Positions 12,914 to 33,096 of a stretch of 64,000 nt of DNA are shown one piece after another. Numbering within the stretch: position 1 is the first letter of the stretch; the number at the start of each line of letters is the position of its first letter. Location: assembly GCF_900324485.2 (NCBI RefSeq), contig NC_046646.1, positions 12,919,656 through 12,983,655 on the forward strand, in the 5' to 3' direction. The notes below the pieces were generated by a model that was not told the origin of the DNA, did no database searches, and worked only from the letters and a program-made list of their open reading frames with translations. Origin of the DNA: Mastacembelus armatus (lineage: Eukaryota > Chordata > Actinopteri > Synbranchiformes > Mastacembelidae). A program made the position numbers and the translations under genes.

Positions 12914-14782
12914 ATGTCCGGCGGAGGTGTCATCCGTGGACCCGCAGGAAGCAACGACTGTCGGATATACGTGGGAAACCTTCCTCCTGACATCCGCACT
13001 AAAGATGTTGAGGACGTCTTCTACAAATACGGGATCATCCGAGATATTGATCTGAAAAACCGAAGAGGAGGGCCGCCCTTTGCTTTCGTTGAATTCGAGG
13101 ACCCGAGGTGAGCTGCGGCGTCACATCTGAACCGTATCTCCCTCATTTGGCAGGTGAACCCAGACCTGTTCCCAGCAGATTAAACCGCAGACACTCAAAT
13201 GTCGCTATTGTCGCCCGGAAAATTACATTTTAAACAGGTGTCAGGTAACCTAACCCAAGAAAACTGCGAACCTTTCCGTTAACAATATGTGGAATACGGC
13301 ACATTTTAATTGAACTCTGGATAGCAAACCTAAACCTAACCATACATGAATTATTCGTTTTGAAGCAGTTTTTACAAACTTATAATCGTTAAATTTAACC
13401 TAAATATGTAAACCCAATTTATTATAATTGATTATTTAGGAGTTAAAGGTTAAACTTGAAGTTTCCTTGTAGTTCTGTAATATGCTGGAACATGCAGTTT
13501 CAGGTGCAGTCTGATATTCTGTATTTTCCTTTTAATGGGTGAACTGGCTGCTTTAATAGCTTTCTTCTGCTCTTGTATGGAGACAAAATACAATCCAAAC
13601 TATTTTCCCTTGCAAATTAAACAAATACTCTTCGAAACAGCGTCTTCCAGCTGACATCAAGTGACAGGTGGGGCCCACCTGGGCCAGGTACCACACTGTA
13701 ATTTGTAGTATATGATACATAATTCATATAATACTCACTATACTTTATCATGTAGGAAAAGGTGAGTGAGTGTCATTGTCACCATGCAGGGATGCAGAAG
13801 ATGCTGTGTATGGACGCGATGGTTACGACTACGATGGCTACCGTCTACGTGTTGAGTTCCCTCGCAGCGGACGTGGAGGCGGTAGAGGAGGTGGTGGTGG
13901 AGCTTTGGGAACCCCAAGGGGAAGGTATGGTCCCCCTTCACGACGCTCCGAGTACAGGGTTGTTGTCTCAGGTAGGTGATGTGTACCTCTAAGGGATTAA
14001 CTTGTTAGGCTGAACGTAGTAACCACTGAGCTTCTTTTCACCTTCATTTCTTCCCGTCAGGTCTTCCTCCCAGTGGAAGCTGGCAGGACCTGAAGGATCA
14101 CATGCGAGAGGCAGGTGATGTATGTTATGCTGATGTGTACCGTGATGGCACCGGAGTGGTGGAGTTTGTACGCAAGGAAGACATGACCTACGCTGTCCGT
14201 AAATTGGATAACACCAAGTTTCGCTCTCATGAGGTAGGTTAGGGTGACAGCGTAGCACAGGCATAGCTCTGGGACTAGGTTTTGGCATTGAAACTGTTTG
14301 TTTAAGGTAAGTCCTGAAGTGAAATGTGGAGCAGGTCAGATGGAGAAAATGGATGAAAGGATGAAACCAACTGGACAGTAGGTAAAGGTCAGGTTCTGTG
14401 TGCCTGATACAAATCTTCCATCAGGATTGATTGAAGTTTGTGTGATGGTGTGTCACACTGATGAGAGCTCACTTTGCTGGTTATGGATTATTTTCCTGTG
14501 GAACTACTTTGTTAGGATAGAATCATTTTTTACATGTTTTTTAACCATAATAACTGTGGACAAGCAGATGTTTTCCCATTCCTGCTTATTTCCTCCTGTG
14601 TTTAGGGGGAGACAGCCTACATTCGTGTGAAGATGGATGGTCCTAGGAGCCCCAGCTACGGCCGTTCTCGCTCTCGTAGCCACAGTCGAAGCCGGAGCAA
14701 CAGCGGATCTCGCAGCTACTCCCCTCGTCGCAGCAGAGGATCTCCTCGTTACTCTCCCCGTCGATCCCGTTCTCGCACTTAA
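12914..14782 (+). CDS. srsf1: Serine/arginine-rich splicing factor 1, tandem copy B
   Basis: Second complete SRSF1 gene, same strand, about 2.4 kb after copy A. Exons 12914-13107, 13790-13971, 14061-14233 and 14606-14782 give about 241 aa. It has the same RRM1, hinge, SWQDLKD-bearing RRM2 and RS-tail order. Differences from copy A: V-I for I-V after [20 protein letters not shown] for [15 protein letters not shown], a longer hinge ([19 protein letters not shown]), RRSEYRVVV where copy A and human have RRSENRVVV, and a shorter RS tail. All exon borders and phases match copy A. It sits next to dynll2, as SRSF1 does in other vertebrates, so it may be the positionally ancestral copy. It looks functional: no stop, intact splice sites, purifying pattern. 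Confidence 0.95.
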
Positions 14783-16594
14783 GGCACACTCGACCTTAAT
14801 TAAACCACCAACCAGCTCGACCCAGCGATGCATCCCAGAGCAGCGAAGACAAACATCATGGAAACAAATCCTGTATATTCTCCATGGACCATCTGATTTG
14901 TTAGTTGTCTGCTTTTTCTCTTGTTGTGTGTTCCTGTTTCCCCAGGTTTCTTTTGTGATTTTTTTTTTTTTTTTTTTTTTAAACTTTGTTTTGCATTTCG
15001 GCAAAGTCTAGTTTGCCCATATAAGATTAGCTAAACTACTTTGGTATGTGTATGTTGCCCACTCCGTATTTATATTCTCGCTTTTCTCTTTCCCAGTATT
15101 TCCCTTAAATCCTAAAATGACCACCATCCCTTTTCTGCTAACCTTGTCTCCCCGTTTTTGCATTTTTTTTTTTTTTTTTTTACTGCTCTAATTCCAGGGA
15201 GCTTTGAAGTGAATGGTATATTTTTGGAGGAATTCATCATTGTATGTTTTATTTTGCGGGTGGTATGGTTCTATATTTTTTCTCAGTCTTGCATTTACTA
15301 TTGTACTTTGACCCTGTCGTGTGTCTCTCTGTAGAGTTCAGAGGAGCAGGATAGGATGGGAACAGAGGAAAAGGAAACACAGTTCATATTAGGATTAACA
15401 GGAGGAGGAGGAGTCATATATGGCACCAATGGTATGATGGCTGTGGCCTCTCACAACTCTGAAATCTGCATAAAACAAGGCTTTAAGTCATTTTTTTACT
15501 CTGAATGTATGTTTGAAAATAGCTGATTACTGTTATCGAAGTTTCGGGTTGTATTACAAATTTTCTCTTTGGCTATGCTATAGCAGCTGTACCTGTGCAT
15601 GTGTCCATTATATTATAGGTACCAGCAAAATTACTTGCGTTTTGGTAGCAGCCCTTAAAGTCCAGTGCTTCTTTACACTGGTCCTGCAGTTTTTTTTTCT
15701 TTTGTTTTTTTTCTAAAACCTAACATCATCTTCTGTTGAGTTAGGATTGCATCCGTTACTTGTGTATGTAGTACACATACTGTAGACAACCTTCTGTTTG
15801 GAAAACTATTGGTCAGTGGTGTATCTGCCTTTGTTCATGTCCTAGTATCCAAAGTAATTGCTATTTTTTCTTTGGGATTGACCATAGACAGTGTCGCTTG
15901 TTTTATTCAGAGTAAACTCCCTCATAGATGCATTTATTGACATTTTTAAAACATTTGTGAAGGTGTGATTCTAACTTGCCTCCTTCTCTTTGGTTCTGCT
16001 GGTATTCTGAAGGTTTGGACTGGGCTCATTGTCTCCCCATTCCGGAGCCGGATCAGGATTCAGGATCAGATTAGGATTAGGCTTCAGGATGGATACATGG
16101 AGCAGGAGCATGGGAGCATTTTACCGGGAGAGGATCCCGACCCCTGGCCCTGTCCACATAACCCCATCAAACTGGAAACATTGTAGTAAAATATTCAAAC
16201 TAAATTGGCTGTCAAACAGACATAAGAAAAACGCTTCTTTTTGTGTGGGAACTCAGAGACAAAATCATTGATGGCATCCTGATGAGTGATTGTTTTTCAG
16301 ATATATATATATATATTTTTTTATTAAGAGGAGCAAAGCTTGGAGCAAAACCAGAGGAGGGATGGGAGGTGCAGGATGGATCCACGCACGTAAGGAGAGT
16401 GGTAAATAGTGGGCAAACGTTAACAGGTGGGGTTGAGGCAAAGGGAGGACTGGGAGGTGACAAATGCGACATTTTTTTTTTTTGTTTGTTTAGTATTTGT
16501 TTTTTTCGTAGGTCAGTCTTTTGCTGCAGAAGATGAGTTTTGGTTTTGCTAAGTATTTTCTCCAACATTTCGCAGCTTTGTTCTCTTCAATAAA
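14783..16594 (+). promoter_or_regulatory. Long conserved 3'UTR of srsf1 copy B
   Basis: Mirrors the 3'UTR of copy A. The acceptor block lies at 15320-15435, with the exon-like start at 15335 after CTCTCTGTAG. The GGA-rich block is at 15925-16216, and the mini-intron runs from a donor at 16390 (CAC|GTAAGG) to an acceptor ending at 16511 (TTTTTTCGTAG), 122 bases. AATAAA is at 16589-16594, in the same place relative to copy A. Between blocks the two UTRs do not align, so the blocks are under selection or have been homogenised. Poly-T runs at 14959-14980 and 15163-15181 are copy-specific. Confidence 0.7.
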
Positions 16595-16619
16595 AGTTTG
16601 ATTTCTACTTTATATTTCT

Positions 16620-17480
16620 GTCTCTTGTTTACGTACCTGCAAACACAAACTCCAGAATCTATGAATATGCAAACATTTTTGTGTTGCAGAGGTTTATGTG
16701 CTAAACGCAGGTTGTCTCTTGTTTAACACCACACAAACACATCTTGTATGTACTTGTCTAAACTGAAATGAGCACAGAGAAACTTCCCTTCAGCGAGTGT
16801 AGAAACAACCGTCTAGTGTCATACTGCACATAAATCATTCTGCACAGCAAACAGCCCAAGTTGGTCTCCTGTATTATTCTGGATTGGAGTTTACTTGGAT
16901 GTTTTCAGAAGTAAAAAGAGTTTTCATTAAATTTACACTATGTTAATTTGCAGACTAAAACTGGTCCAGTACAGTAAAGAGAGAATTGTCTTCTCAGGTG
17001 TGTAAGAGCAGTGGAAGGTAAATCTGACTGTTGAAATGTAGTTTGGATGCATTGAAAACCTTTAAAACGGCTTTTAGAGTAACTGAAATGTAAAATTCTT
17101 TTATTGATTTTGTAGATGTATTGCTTTTCTTTAAAGTGATCGATCAGTTTTGAATGATATTGGAAACCGTAAAACCAGTTTTATAAACCACTTTTTATAA
17201 CGCACTAGACAGCATTTTTTATCCGGATTAGCAGTGGTTGAGGTTTCTGAAAATGTATTAAGCAGAAGAATATTTAGTACAGTCAAACAACAATTTTAGA
17301 TGTTTTAGTGTTTATTACAGTTGCCATGAGGGTCTCTGATTATAACACTGCATCTCCAATCTCATCTCCTCTGTTTGGATCCAATCTTGCAAGATTTCTA
17401 AATTATTCAGTTCAATGCTGTCGATCAATCGGATCACCTGGATCAATGGAGAGGGAGGAGGGAGGAAACGGTGCATTCTG
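16620..17480. other. Spacer between srsf1 copy B and dynll2
   Basis: About 0.9 kb, AT-rich. I see no exon, RNA gene or clear repeat. Confidence 0.4.
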
Positions 17481-17678
17481 GGTGGAAATAAAATGCAGTC
17501 ACTTCGCGCAAGTAAAAAAACGCCGCCTGCATGGTCGAGGCTTCACGCCAGCCAATCAGGCGGCGGATGTGAGGCGGGGGGCGGGACAGCGACGCACGTT
17601 TTCTCGCATAAATAAACGCGAAACCTCCGCCGTTCACGTAACGCACGCGTCCAAACGGTGAAAGGTGTGTGAGAGACG
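17480..17678 (+). promoter_or_regulatory. CpG-rich promoter and non-coding first exon of dynll2
   Basis: A sharp rise in GC and CpG. CCAAT box at 17552-17556 (GCCAATCAGG), GC box at 17577-17584 (GGGGCGGG) and an AT-rich TATA-like ATAAATA at 17608-17614 in ordered spacing. A good donor (ACG|GTAAGG) follows at 17679, so a non-coding exon 1 probably ends at 17678 and splices to an acceptor just before 18265. Confidence 0.6.
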
Positions 17679-18277
17679 GTAAGGGTTTGTTGCATGTGTG
17701 GTCATTGCTAATACAACGTGTCTGCTGTCAGCACTGCGAAGGGAACATTGAGCTAAAACATGTCCTGTTTGTCCTGAGAAGCCTCCTGAACGCGTCTTCT
17801 ACTTTCTTCACATTGTTTTTGCATTTCATACTCTGAGTTGACGCCTGTAATTTAAGTCGCTGTTAAATTATCGGCCAGACTTGTTGAATGTGTGCAGAAA
17901 TAGTGAAGTGTTGATTCACAGGTTAGGCTAAACTAAAGCTAAGTGGTGATGGTGTTAGCAGCGCGGTGCATCTACTTGGCCTGTCAGAGCTTTTGTCTAG
18001 TTGCTTTCTACTTTATTACCGAGCTGCACCAAGTGCAGTCCTGGAGCAGCTCATCTTCATTTTCCCCAGAAGACTTGGTTCACCTGCTTAATGAGGCCTG
18101 TCCAGCCAGATTAGATGAGCTGCCACCCTCATTTAGTTCTGTCATAGATCATGCAAACTAAACTCATAATTACAGCTCATGTTATAAGGATGGAAATGAG
18201 TAGAATTTTATGCATTGGAACTAGCAAATGTATGGAAACTCATTGTTACTTTTCTCCTGTGCAGAAAAAAGGCCAAC

Positions 18278-18655
<378 letters not shown>

Positions 18656-20100
18656 GATCCAATCATGTCCTCCTAAAAGTACTTTTAATTCGGCCCTTAA
18701 TGCTTCCTTGTCATGTTGTACATCTGCTACCACCCTTCTGTGGACATGTCTACCTCCTGGTTTACTGGTGTACATTTATAAAAAAAAAAAAAAAAAAGGC
18801 CAATCTAAACACTACTTATGCCAGCACTGTCCGCAATTGCACATTTTACAGGTTAATCATGAATAATTTCTGGATGTTTTTGTCTGTGCATTGATGCATG
18901 GATCTTGTACATTATTTCGTATGGATATGTTGTATAATAACTTATTTTTCATTGAATTAAAATGAGCAACAGAGTTTTTGTTGGAATGCCTTTTAATTTT
19001 CATATGTTGACTGAGATTGAATTAAAAATGGCAGTTTGTTGCTCACCCTCAATAAAAAAAAAAAAAAACAAAACAAAAAAACATGCCAGGAGATCAGTTT
19101 TGTACATGCTTGAATGTTCCTGTTCTCAACTCGGTTATGAATGCAAATCTCTGTAAGGTAACTTTGGTATTGACATTTTCAACATATTTAGCATGGCACA
19201 ATAAAATAGATTTGTCTTTGTTTTGAACAAACGACTTTAGCAGCACACAAGGTTTGGCATGATGGACAAATGCCAATTTAAAAAAAAGACAAAATAGGAA
19301 TTCCAGAAGTAATATATACAACACAACTTTAGGATAGTACGTTTGTTCAACCTGTTTGTATGCTTGCTCTGAACTTTCTTTACTTTGTATTAAAATCAGA
19401 TTGCTTGACATGACAGGATTGGGCCATATTTACTCTTCCTGTGTGTTTTGATCCAGAAGCTGGAAGTAAAATAATATTGAACTGTGATATGAAAGTACTT
19501 TGTATTTTCAAACTACTTTGTAATTGCCTATATTTTAAAGGAAGCACTGTACTTTTTACCCAGCCACAGTCAGAAACTTGACTAATTTATCCAAATTAGA
19601 TCATAAAATTGAATGTTAGATGATCTTTTGTTGGTTAACAATATACAAATGAACTAGTTCCACCTCAATCTGCAAATTTAGAATGCTATATATACATTAA
19701 AGCATAAAACGCTTAATTTGTGTGGGTGTAGAATTACAGTACAGTCCAATACCATGGCTAGTGTTCTTTATACAACTACACATCTCAGTAAAATATATAC
19801 AAAGAAAATGTATAACATGGGCAGTGATGACAATATATTTAGTTTGAATGCTGGACATGTAACAGTGACACTTCTTCAGAAACGATTTTTGTCCATATTT
19901 TTTCATGTGTATCTGAGGGGCACCATGGGGCTGGTAATAGGGAGCTCCGTGTTTCTGTTACAGGTTTTCACCGTAATGAACCTGACATTTGTGTGTTGGT
20001 GATTAAATTAGTTCCGATGTCATAAACATGGCAGCAATGTCTTAAACGCTTTGTTGAAATATTTAAAGCGCACTACGACAGGAAAGAAAATGCAATTTAA
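18656..20100. other. dynll2 3'UTR and spacer before heatr6
   Basis: DYNLL2 is known for a long 3'UTR in vertebrates and this stretch probably contains it. AATAAA motifs lie near 19050 and at 19200-19205. Homopolymer A runs at 18779-18797 and 19051-19068 are notable. No coding exon seen. Confidence 0.45.
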
Positions 20101-20200
20101 TTGTTTTTAAGCTGCATTTCTACCGTCCAGGAGGCGGCGCGAATGCGCCTTTTAACTGGTTGCCAAGTGCCAGCAAAATCCACAGAAGAAGAAGAAAAAC

Positions 20201-27348
<7,148 letters not shown>

Positions 27349-28700
27349 GCAGTAACGTCCCAGGTGCAGCTCTGGATTTAAGAAAACTGCGATCTGAGAT
27401 AACAAAAGCAAGTCTCTGAGTTTGGGATGGATCAGAGCAGGCTCACAGCTGGAGAACCATCCAGCCATAAACTGTCAAAGTGATGACTGAAGGCAAAGAG
27501 TATGTAATCAGCTTTGTCCTAACATGGTCTTAGGACATCACAACGACCACAAGTCTGTTTTTGAAAACATCTAGAAATGGTTGTATAGTTTCATATGTTC
27601 ATTTCACGACAAGCTGGCAGTGACTTTTTATGTCACTGTCTTTACCTGCACATCCACTATTTCAAAAACATAATAAAATTATATTTTAGGAAAAAATGAA
27701 AAGACAAATATTTATCCACGAGATTAGGGCTGGGTGATAAATGATTGTTTTGTGATCCTGATACGATCATATTGTGTTGATGAACAGAATTTTTGTTGTC
27801 CATGGTTTAATGCATACATGTTTTATTTGTGATTGTATGGTCATTTGTCATCTCAATATAGGAAAAATACTGAGATATGAGAAAATGTAACAATAATATT
27901 TAAAAGTATCTGTGAAAAGAAAAAGTCTTTTGCTTCCCAGACATTGATCCTTTAAACATATTTAAAACTGTAATGTGCACCTGTTTCACAAAGTGTATAT
28001 ATAAGTGTGAAAGTAAGAACTTTTATCAGTTCAGCTCACTAGGTAATCTGTAAAATTACAAACTCCTCTCGTTTTAACACAGAATCTATAAAATACGACT
28101 CCTATCTGAAATCTTCTGTGAAGATTTTAGTCACTGTTGGTTTAACGGAAAAACAAAAAGTCCAAAAACTTTAATTCAGAAAAAGGAAAAAAACAAGTTC
28201 CTGTGTATCAAAACTGCCCCGCTCCATGTTTCAGTTTTACAATCAGAAATAGTCCAGGTGACCTGCTGCCTTTTGAATGTAATATCATTGGCTAAACAGT
28301 CAAATACTGTAAAAACTTTGTAATAGCATAATTTAATGCAGTTAATATATAGACAATTTTAAAAGATGACATTGTCCATATTTTGCGCTTTTCTTATCAG
28401 TGAATCCCATAAAGAGACCAAAGAGTACATTTATCACACTAACAAGTATCAGTCAAAGCTAGAAAACAGCATATCCCTATGTGCCATAGAGCTTTGTTGT
28501 TCAAAAACTATTAAAAACACATCAAAACCACCACATTGTTGCACATTTCACTAAGATGAACATGGGATGTGTAGTTTATTATGTGTCACTCTTGCATACA
28601 ATGTCTTCCTGCTATAAATATAAGCACAATCTGACATTAGCACATCAAAAATGCACCTTTTATTGTTCTGGTGGAACTAGTGAACTGCTGTGCTGTTAGT
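27349..28700. other. heatr6 3'UTR and spacer before ddx52
   Basis: AATAAA at 27672-27677 probably ends heatr6. The rest is AT-rich with no exon or clear repeat until the CTCF-like motif and the ddx52 promoter. Confidence 0.5.
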
Positions 28701-28710
28701 CGCAGTTTGG

Positions 28711-28724
28711 GCAGCAGGGGGCAG
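28711..28724 (+). promoter_or_regulatory. Strong CTCF-like motif before ddx52
   Basis: GCAGCAGGGGGCAG matches the CTCF core CCASYAGRKGGCRS with one mismatch (first base), and the 5' flank TGG also fits longer CTCF models. It lies between heatr6 and the ddx52 start, in forward orientation. Sequence match only. Confidence 0.4.
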
Positions 28725-28796
28725 CAGAGTTCCGCGGTGGATGATGCGGGTGTTGATTAGTGATGCCTGGACCCGGACAGACCACGCTGCTGCAGG

Positions 28797-31700
28797 ATGG
28801 ACGCGTTCGAGCTGTTTCGGAAACTAGGAGCTGGAGCCAAATTTGACCTGAAGAGGTTTGGTCAAGACGCCGCTCGGTTTAAGGTGAGTTTGTGTCGCTG
28901 GTGTCCTGCTACGTAGAAAACAAAGACTGATCGTTGAAGCGCCAATCACGGTTTCATGTCTTTGGGCTAACACTTGTTTATGCTAGCGCCACAGCCTGTT
29001 GCAGTGTCTGTTTTTGGGGGTATATTTAAATATTTTGTGACATTTATCGGAGAGTGGACGCTTTCACATCGAAATCACTTAGACAAAGTGTGAAATAAAA
29101 CGACATATACGCTGTACTCTTATTTTGCAGGTTACCAGATCTCAAGAGGGGGAAGCGACCTCAGATCCTCTCGCTGCTATCGATTACTTTGGCACAGGAC
29201 CAGCGAGTGGAGCCCAGAGCAGGACCATAAGACTGGAGGATGAAGGAGCAGAGGAGCATGACGAAAGAGATTCAGATTCAGGAGGTAAAAGGAAGAGAAA
29301 GGATGAAGACAGGACCGTGAGAACAAAGAAGAAAAAGACACAAAACAGCCAGGTGGAGCTGCAAGGTAAAGGCTGTTGATCAGACTGGGAGTTAACCCTT
29401 GTTAACCATTGATGTTCTTTTGTATTATAAATAAACAGCTGTCCATTTCAGACACTCTCTGCTGTTTTGTGTCTTCTCTGACTAAAGCTGTTGGCGGCCC
29501 ACGTACTCAGGACGCAGGCATCACCTGGATCTCCTCATCTGACATAAAGATCCAAAATCTGCCAAGTGATGGGAAGGAGAAGAACTCACAGAAGAGGCTT
29601 AAGCAGCTTCATCAAGAAAAGGTCCTCACAGAGATGCAACCTGCAGCACAACACACGATCTAAGTGGTTACCCTCTGTAATTAAGTAAACTGTAAAATGA
29701 TATCTGCCTCTGTAATGTTGATTAAGCAAATGAGGCATCTCTTGTAACGTTTGTTTTCTCTATATTCGGTATTAGGTTAACCGTATTCGCTCTCAGCACC
29801 GAATAAACGTGCATGGCTGTGACATTCCTGACCCCATGTGCACATTTGAGGAGCTGCAGACTGAGTATCGCCTCAACCCGCGTGTCCTGCAGAACCTCAG
29901 AGATGCAGGGCTCAACACCCCGACGCCAATACAGATGCAGGCGATACCTCTCATGATGCACGTGAGTACAGACAGATACTCAATGGTTTGTAAACAGTAT
30001 GCGAACAGTGGTTTCATGAGGACTTCTGTGTGTCTGGTTTGACTGTCAGGGTCGGGAGGTCCTGGCTTGTGCCCCCACAGGATCAGGGAAGACTTTGGCT
30101 TTTTGCCTCCCACTGCTCGCCCACCTGCAGCAGCCGGCCAACCTGGGCTTTAGAGCTCTGATCATCTCCCCAACCAGAGAACTGGCCAGTCAGGTAGACA
30201 ACATACATATATCCAAAACAGTGGAGAACTATGTTTTTTAACCACGTGTCTTAATTCAGACTCTTTTTTTTTTTTTTTTTTTTATCACAAACATTCAGAC
30301 GTTGTTCTGTCACATGATGATGGACATACTTTAAGGGCTTCATTCTGTTTTGTCGTATTGTGCTCAGACCTACAGGGAGCTGCTCCGCCTGTCAGAGGGA
30401 GTTGGGTTCAGAGTTCACATCATTGACAAAGCTTCCGTGGCAGCCAAGAAATATGGACCACAGTCAAACAAAAAATATGGTAAGAAATGGCAAACGTTGT
30501 TCTCTGAAGAGATAAAGTGTGAAATCTGCTCGGCTTTCCTCATTGTTTACACTCTGCGTTTCTGCGTGCAGATATACTCGTCAGTACTCCAAACAGACTC
30601 ATTTTCCTTCTCAAGCAGGATCCTCCAGCCCTCGATCTCAGCAGGTAACACTGTAATCCTCTCTGATTTCTTTTTCTTAGCGGTTAAAATATAACCTCAG
30701 TATCGACTTCCTTATCTCGAACACCACTGTCAGTCGTCTAATTAGGTCAAGTGAGCTGAAATAAGAAAGGAGACTGGATTTTCTTGTTGTTCAGTGTGGA
30801 ATGGCTGGTTGTGGATGAGTCTGATAAGCTGTTTGAAGATGGTAAGACAGGCTTCAGGGAGCAGCTTGCCACCGTGTTTCTGGCCTGCTGCGGGTCAAAG
30901 GTGCGCAGGGCTTTCTTCAGTGCAACTTGCACACTGGATGTAGAGCAGTGGTGCCGTCTGAACCTTGACAACCTGGTGTCTGTCAACATTGGACACAGGT
31001 AATGCTCTACTCCTCACTTTGAAGGATTTTAAATTTGATTTTCTGCACACGAATTTCTCGAATGTATTTATGATCTTCTCAGGAACACAGCGGTTGAGAC
31101 GGTTGAACAGGAGCTGCTGTTTGTGGGGACAGAGAATGGGAAACTTGTGGCCATGAGGGACATCATCAAAAAGGTAAGGACACTGTGCAGAAGTTTCTTT
31201 TCTAGCTTATGAACTCCTTTAGTCCTTTCCTGAAAAAGACGGTTCCACATTCATTAGTTTGGGTACGTTTTTTGGCTGAGCAGAAATCATAAATGACAAC
31301 CATGAGTGAGTTATACATTAATACATTAATGTATACATGATAATGCATAGTATTACTATCTAAGAAGAAAGTGTAAAAGATGTGAACAAATACATACATT
31401 TACCACCTCTGGGTCTATTTCAGGGTTTCCTGCCTCCCATGCTGGTGTTTGTTCAGTCTATTGACCGAGCTCGGGAGCTTTTCCATGAGCTGGTGTATGA
31501 AGGCATCAATGTAGATGTGATCCACGCGGATCGCACACAGCAGCAGGTACACAAAGACATGTCCTTCACTGTATCGTTGACCTCCGTCTGGCAGTAAAGT
31601 GCGGCATGGTGTTTATCCGCCACCTCTGTGGTTGTTCTTTTCCAGAGGGACAACGTGGTGAATAGTTTTCGCTCCGGTAAGATTTGGGTGTTGATCTGCA

Positions 31701-32980
31701 CAGCACTGCTCGCCAGAGGAATCGATTTCAAAGGCGTTAACCTCGTACTGAACTACGACTTCCCCACCAGCGCTGTCGAGTACATCCACCGAATTGGTTA
31801 GTTCAGCATGACTGTTGTGCTTTGAGCTGAATGAGTAAACCGAGTAGCAGCACAAAGGAGTGACTGTTTTGATGACAATTAATCAATAGTTCTCACTTAT
31901 TAAGTAAAAAAAAAAAAAAAAAAAAAAACATTTGCTGGTGATAGCTTCACAAACCTGAAGATCGTTTTGTTTGAAATTATATCATTCTCTTTTCTGTTGC
32001 TCAGGACGTACCGGTAGAGCTGGACATCAGGGGAAGGCCATTACCTTTTTCACAGAAAATGACAAACCACTGCTGCGCAGGTACATGAAACATTAAAACT
32101 GCAAACAGATTTCCTTTGTATATAGAGCACATACACCTTGTTTCTCCAATGTTGGACTGAAATATCACTTTTATCACTTTTGCTGTGTCATGTTCTACAG
32201 TCAGCTCTTTCTGTCTTCATATATTTTTTTCTCTGTGCATCATTTCCTGACAGCATTGCTAATGTAATAAAACAAGCTGGCTGTCCTGTACCCGAGTACA
32301 TGATTGGCTTCAAGAAGATCCACAGGTACAATAAAGCAGAAATTCCACAGCAACACATACATTTAAAAGCATTTTTTTTCTTTTTATTTGTTCTTGAATT
32401 AATCTGTTTTAAGTTTAGGTAATACGATGATTATAGTCCATTTGTATTTGTTTGTGTTTAGCAAAGTAAAGCGGAGACTTGAGAAGAAGCCTCCAAAGAG
32501 GAGCACCATTTGCACAACTCCTCGATTCTTAATGAAGAAAAAAGGCACAGCAGCAAATAAAGGACAGAAGCAGGCAGCGAGTGGAGAGCATCAAGGAGAA
32601 AATGGATGTCAAATGGAATCCCAGAAGCAGAAAGGAGAGAAGAAAACCAAAGGACAGAGACTGAAGAAAGAAAATAAAAGGCAAAAAGAAGGGGGGGCAG
32701 AAAAACCCAAGAAGACATTTCAGAAGTCGGGGTCCAGTTCTTCTAGAACCAAGTTAAAAAAGTAAGAAAGGTGGAGGGTGACGTCGGCAGTGTTGTTTTA
32801 GAAGTAGAACCCTGAACATTAACATTCAATAGGAGTTGATTACATTTTGGGATAAAAGGATGGAAGATGTGGCACAACTTAAGGATGTTGGACAAAAATA
32901 GCTTGAATTAATTCAGTATTTGTCTTTTTCTTTTCAGCAGGAGTAAGGTGAAGAAAAACAAACCACAAGAGGAGGAATAG
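28797..32980 (+). CDS. ddx52: ATP-dependent RNA helicase DDX52 (Rok1 family)
   Basis: Nucleolar DEAD-box helicase needed, as yeast Rok1, for early 18S rRNA processing. Exons: 28797-28883, 29131-29365, 29488-29621, 29776-29961, 30050-30193, 30368-30479, 30572-30644, 30795-30998, 31083-31173, 31424-31546, 31646-31796, 32005-32080, 32254-32325, 32462-32761, 32941-32980; about 675 aa (human about 599). The Q-motif region is [11 protein letters not shown]. Motif I is APTGSGKT, Ia PTRELA, II DESD (as in human DDX52), [15 protein letters not shown] and VI HRIGRTGRAG. The C-terminal tail is Lys-rich. The end is variable: reading through the last donor gives an immediate TAA (stop at 32763-32765), while splicing adds 13 residues ending QEEE. 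The acceptor is CAGCAG, so one more residue can be inserted. Poly(A) signal at 33091-33096. Confidence 0.94.
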
Positions 32981-33096
32981 TGGAGGATGTACAAGCAGAC
33001 TGATGCACTGTAAAGACCACCTGGATATTTTTTTTTTTAATAATTTGCAGTCTGATTTCCAGAACTGTGCTATGTAATATTAGAGTATAAAATAAA

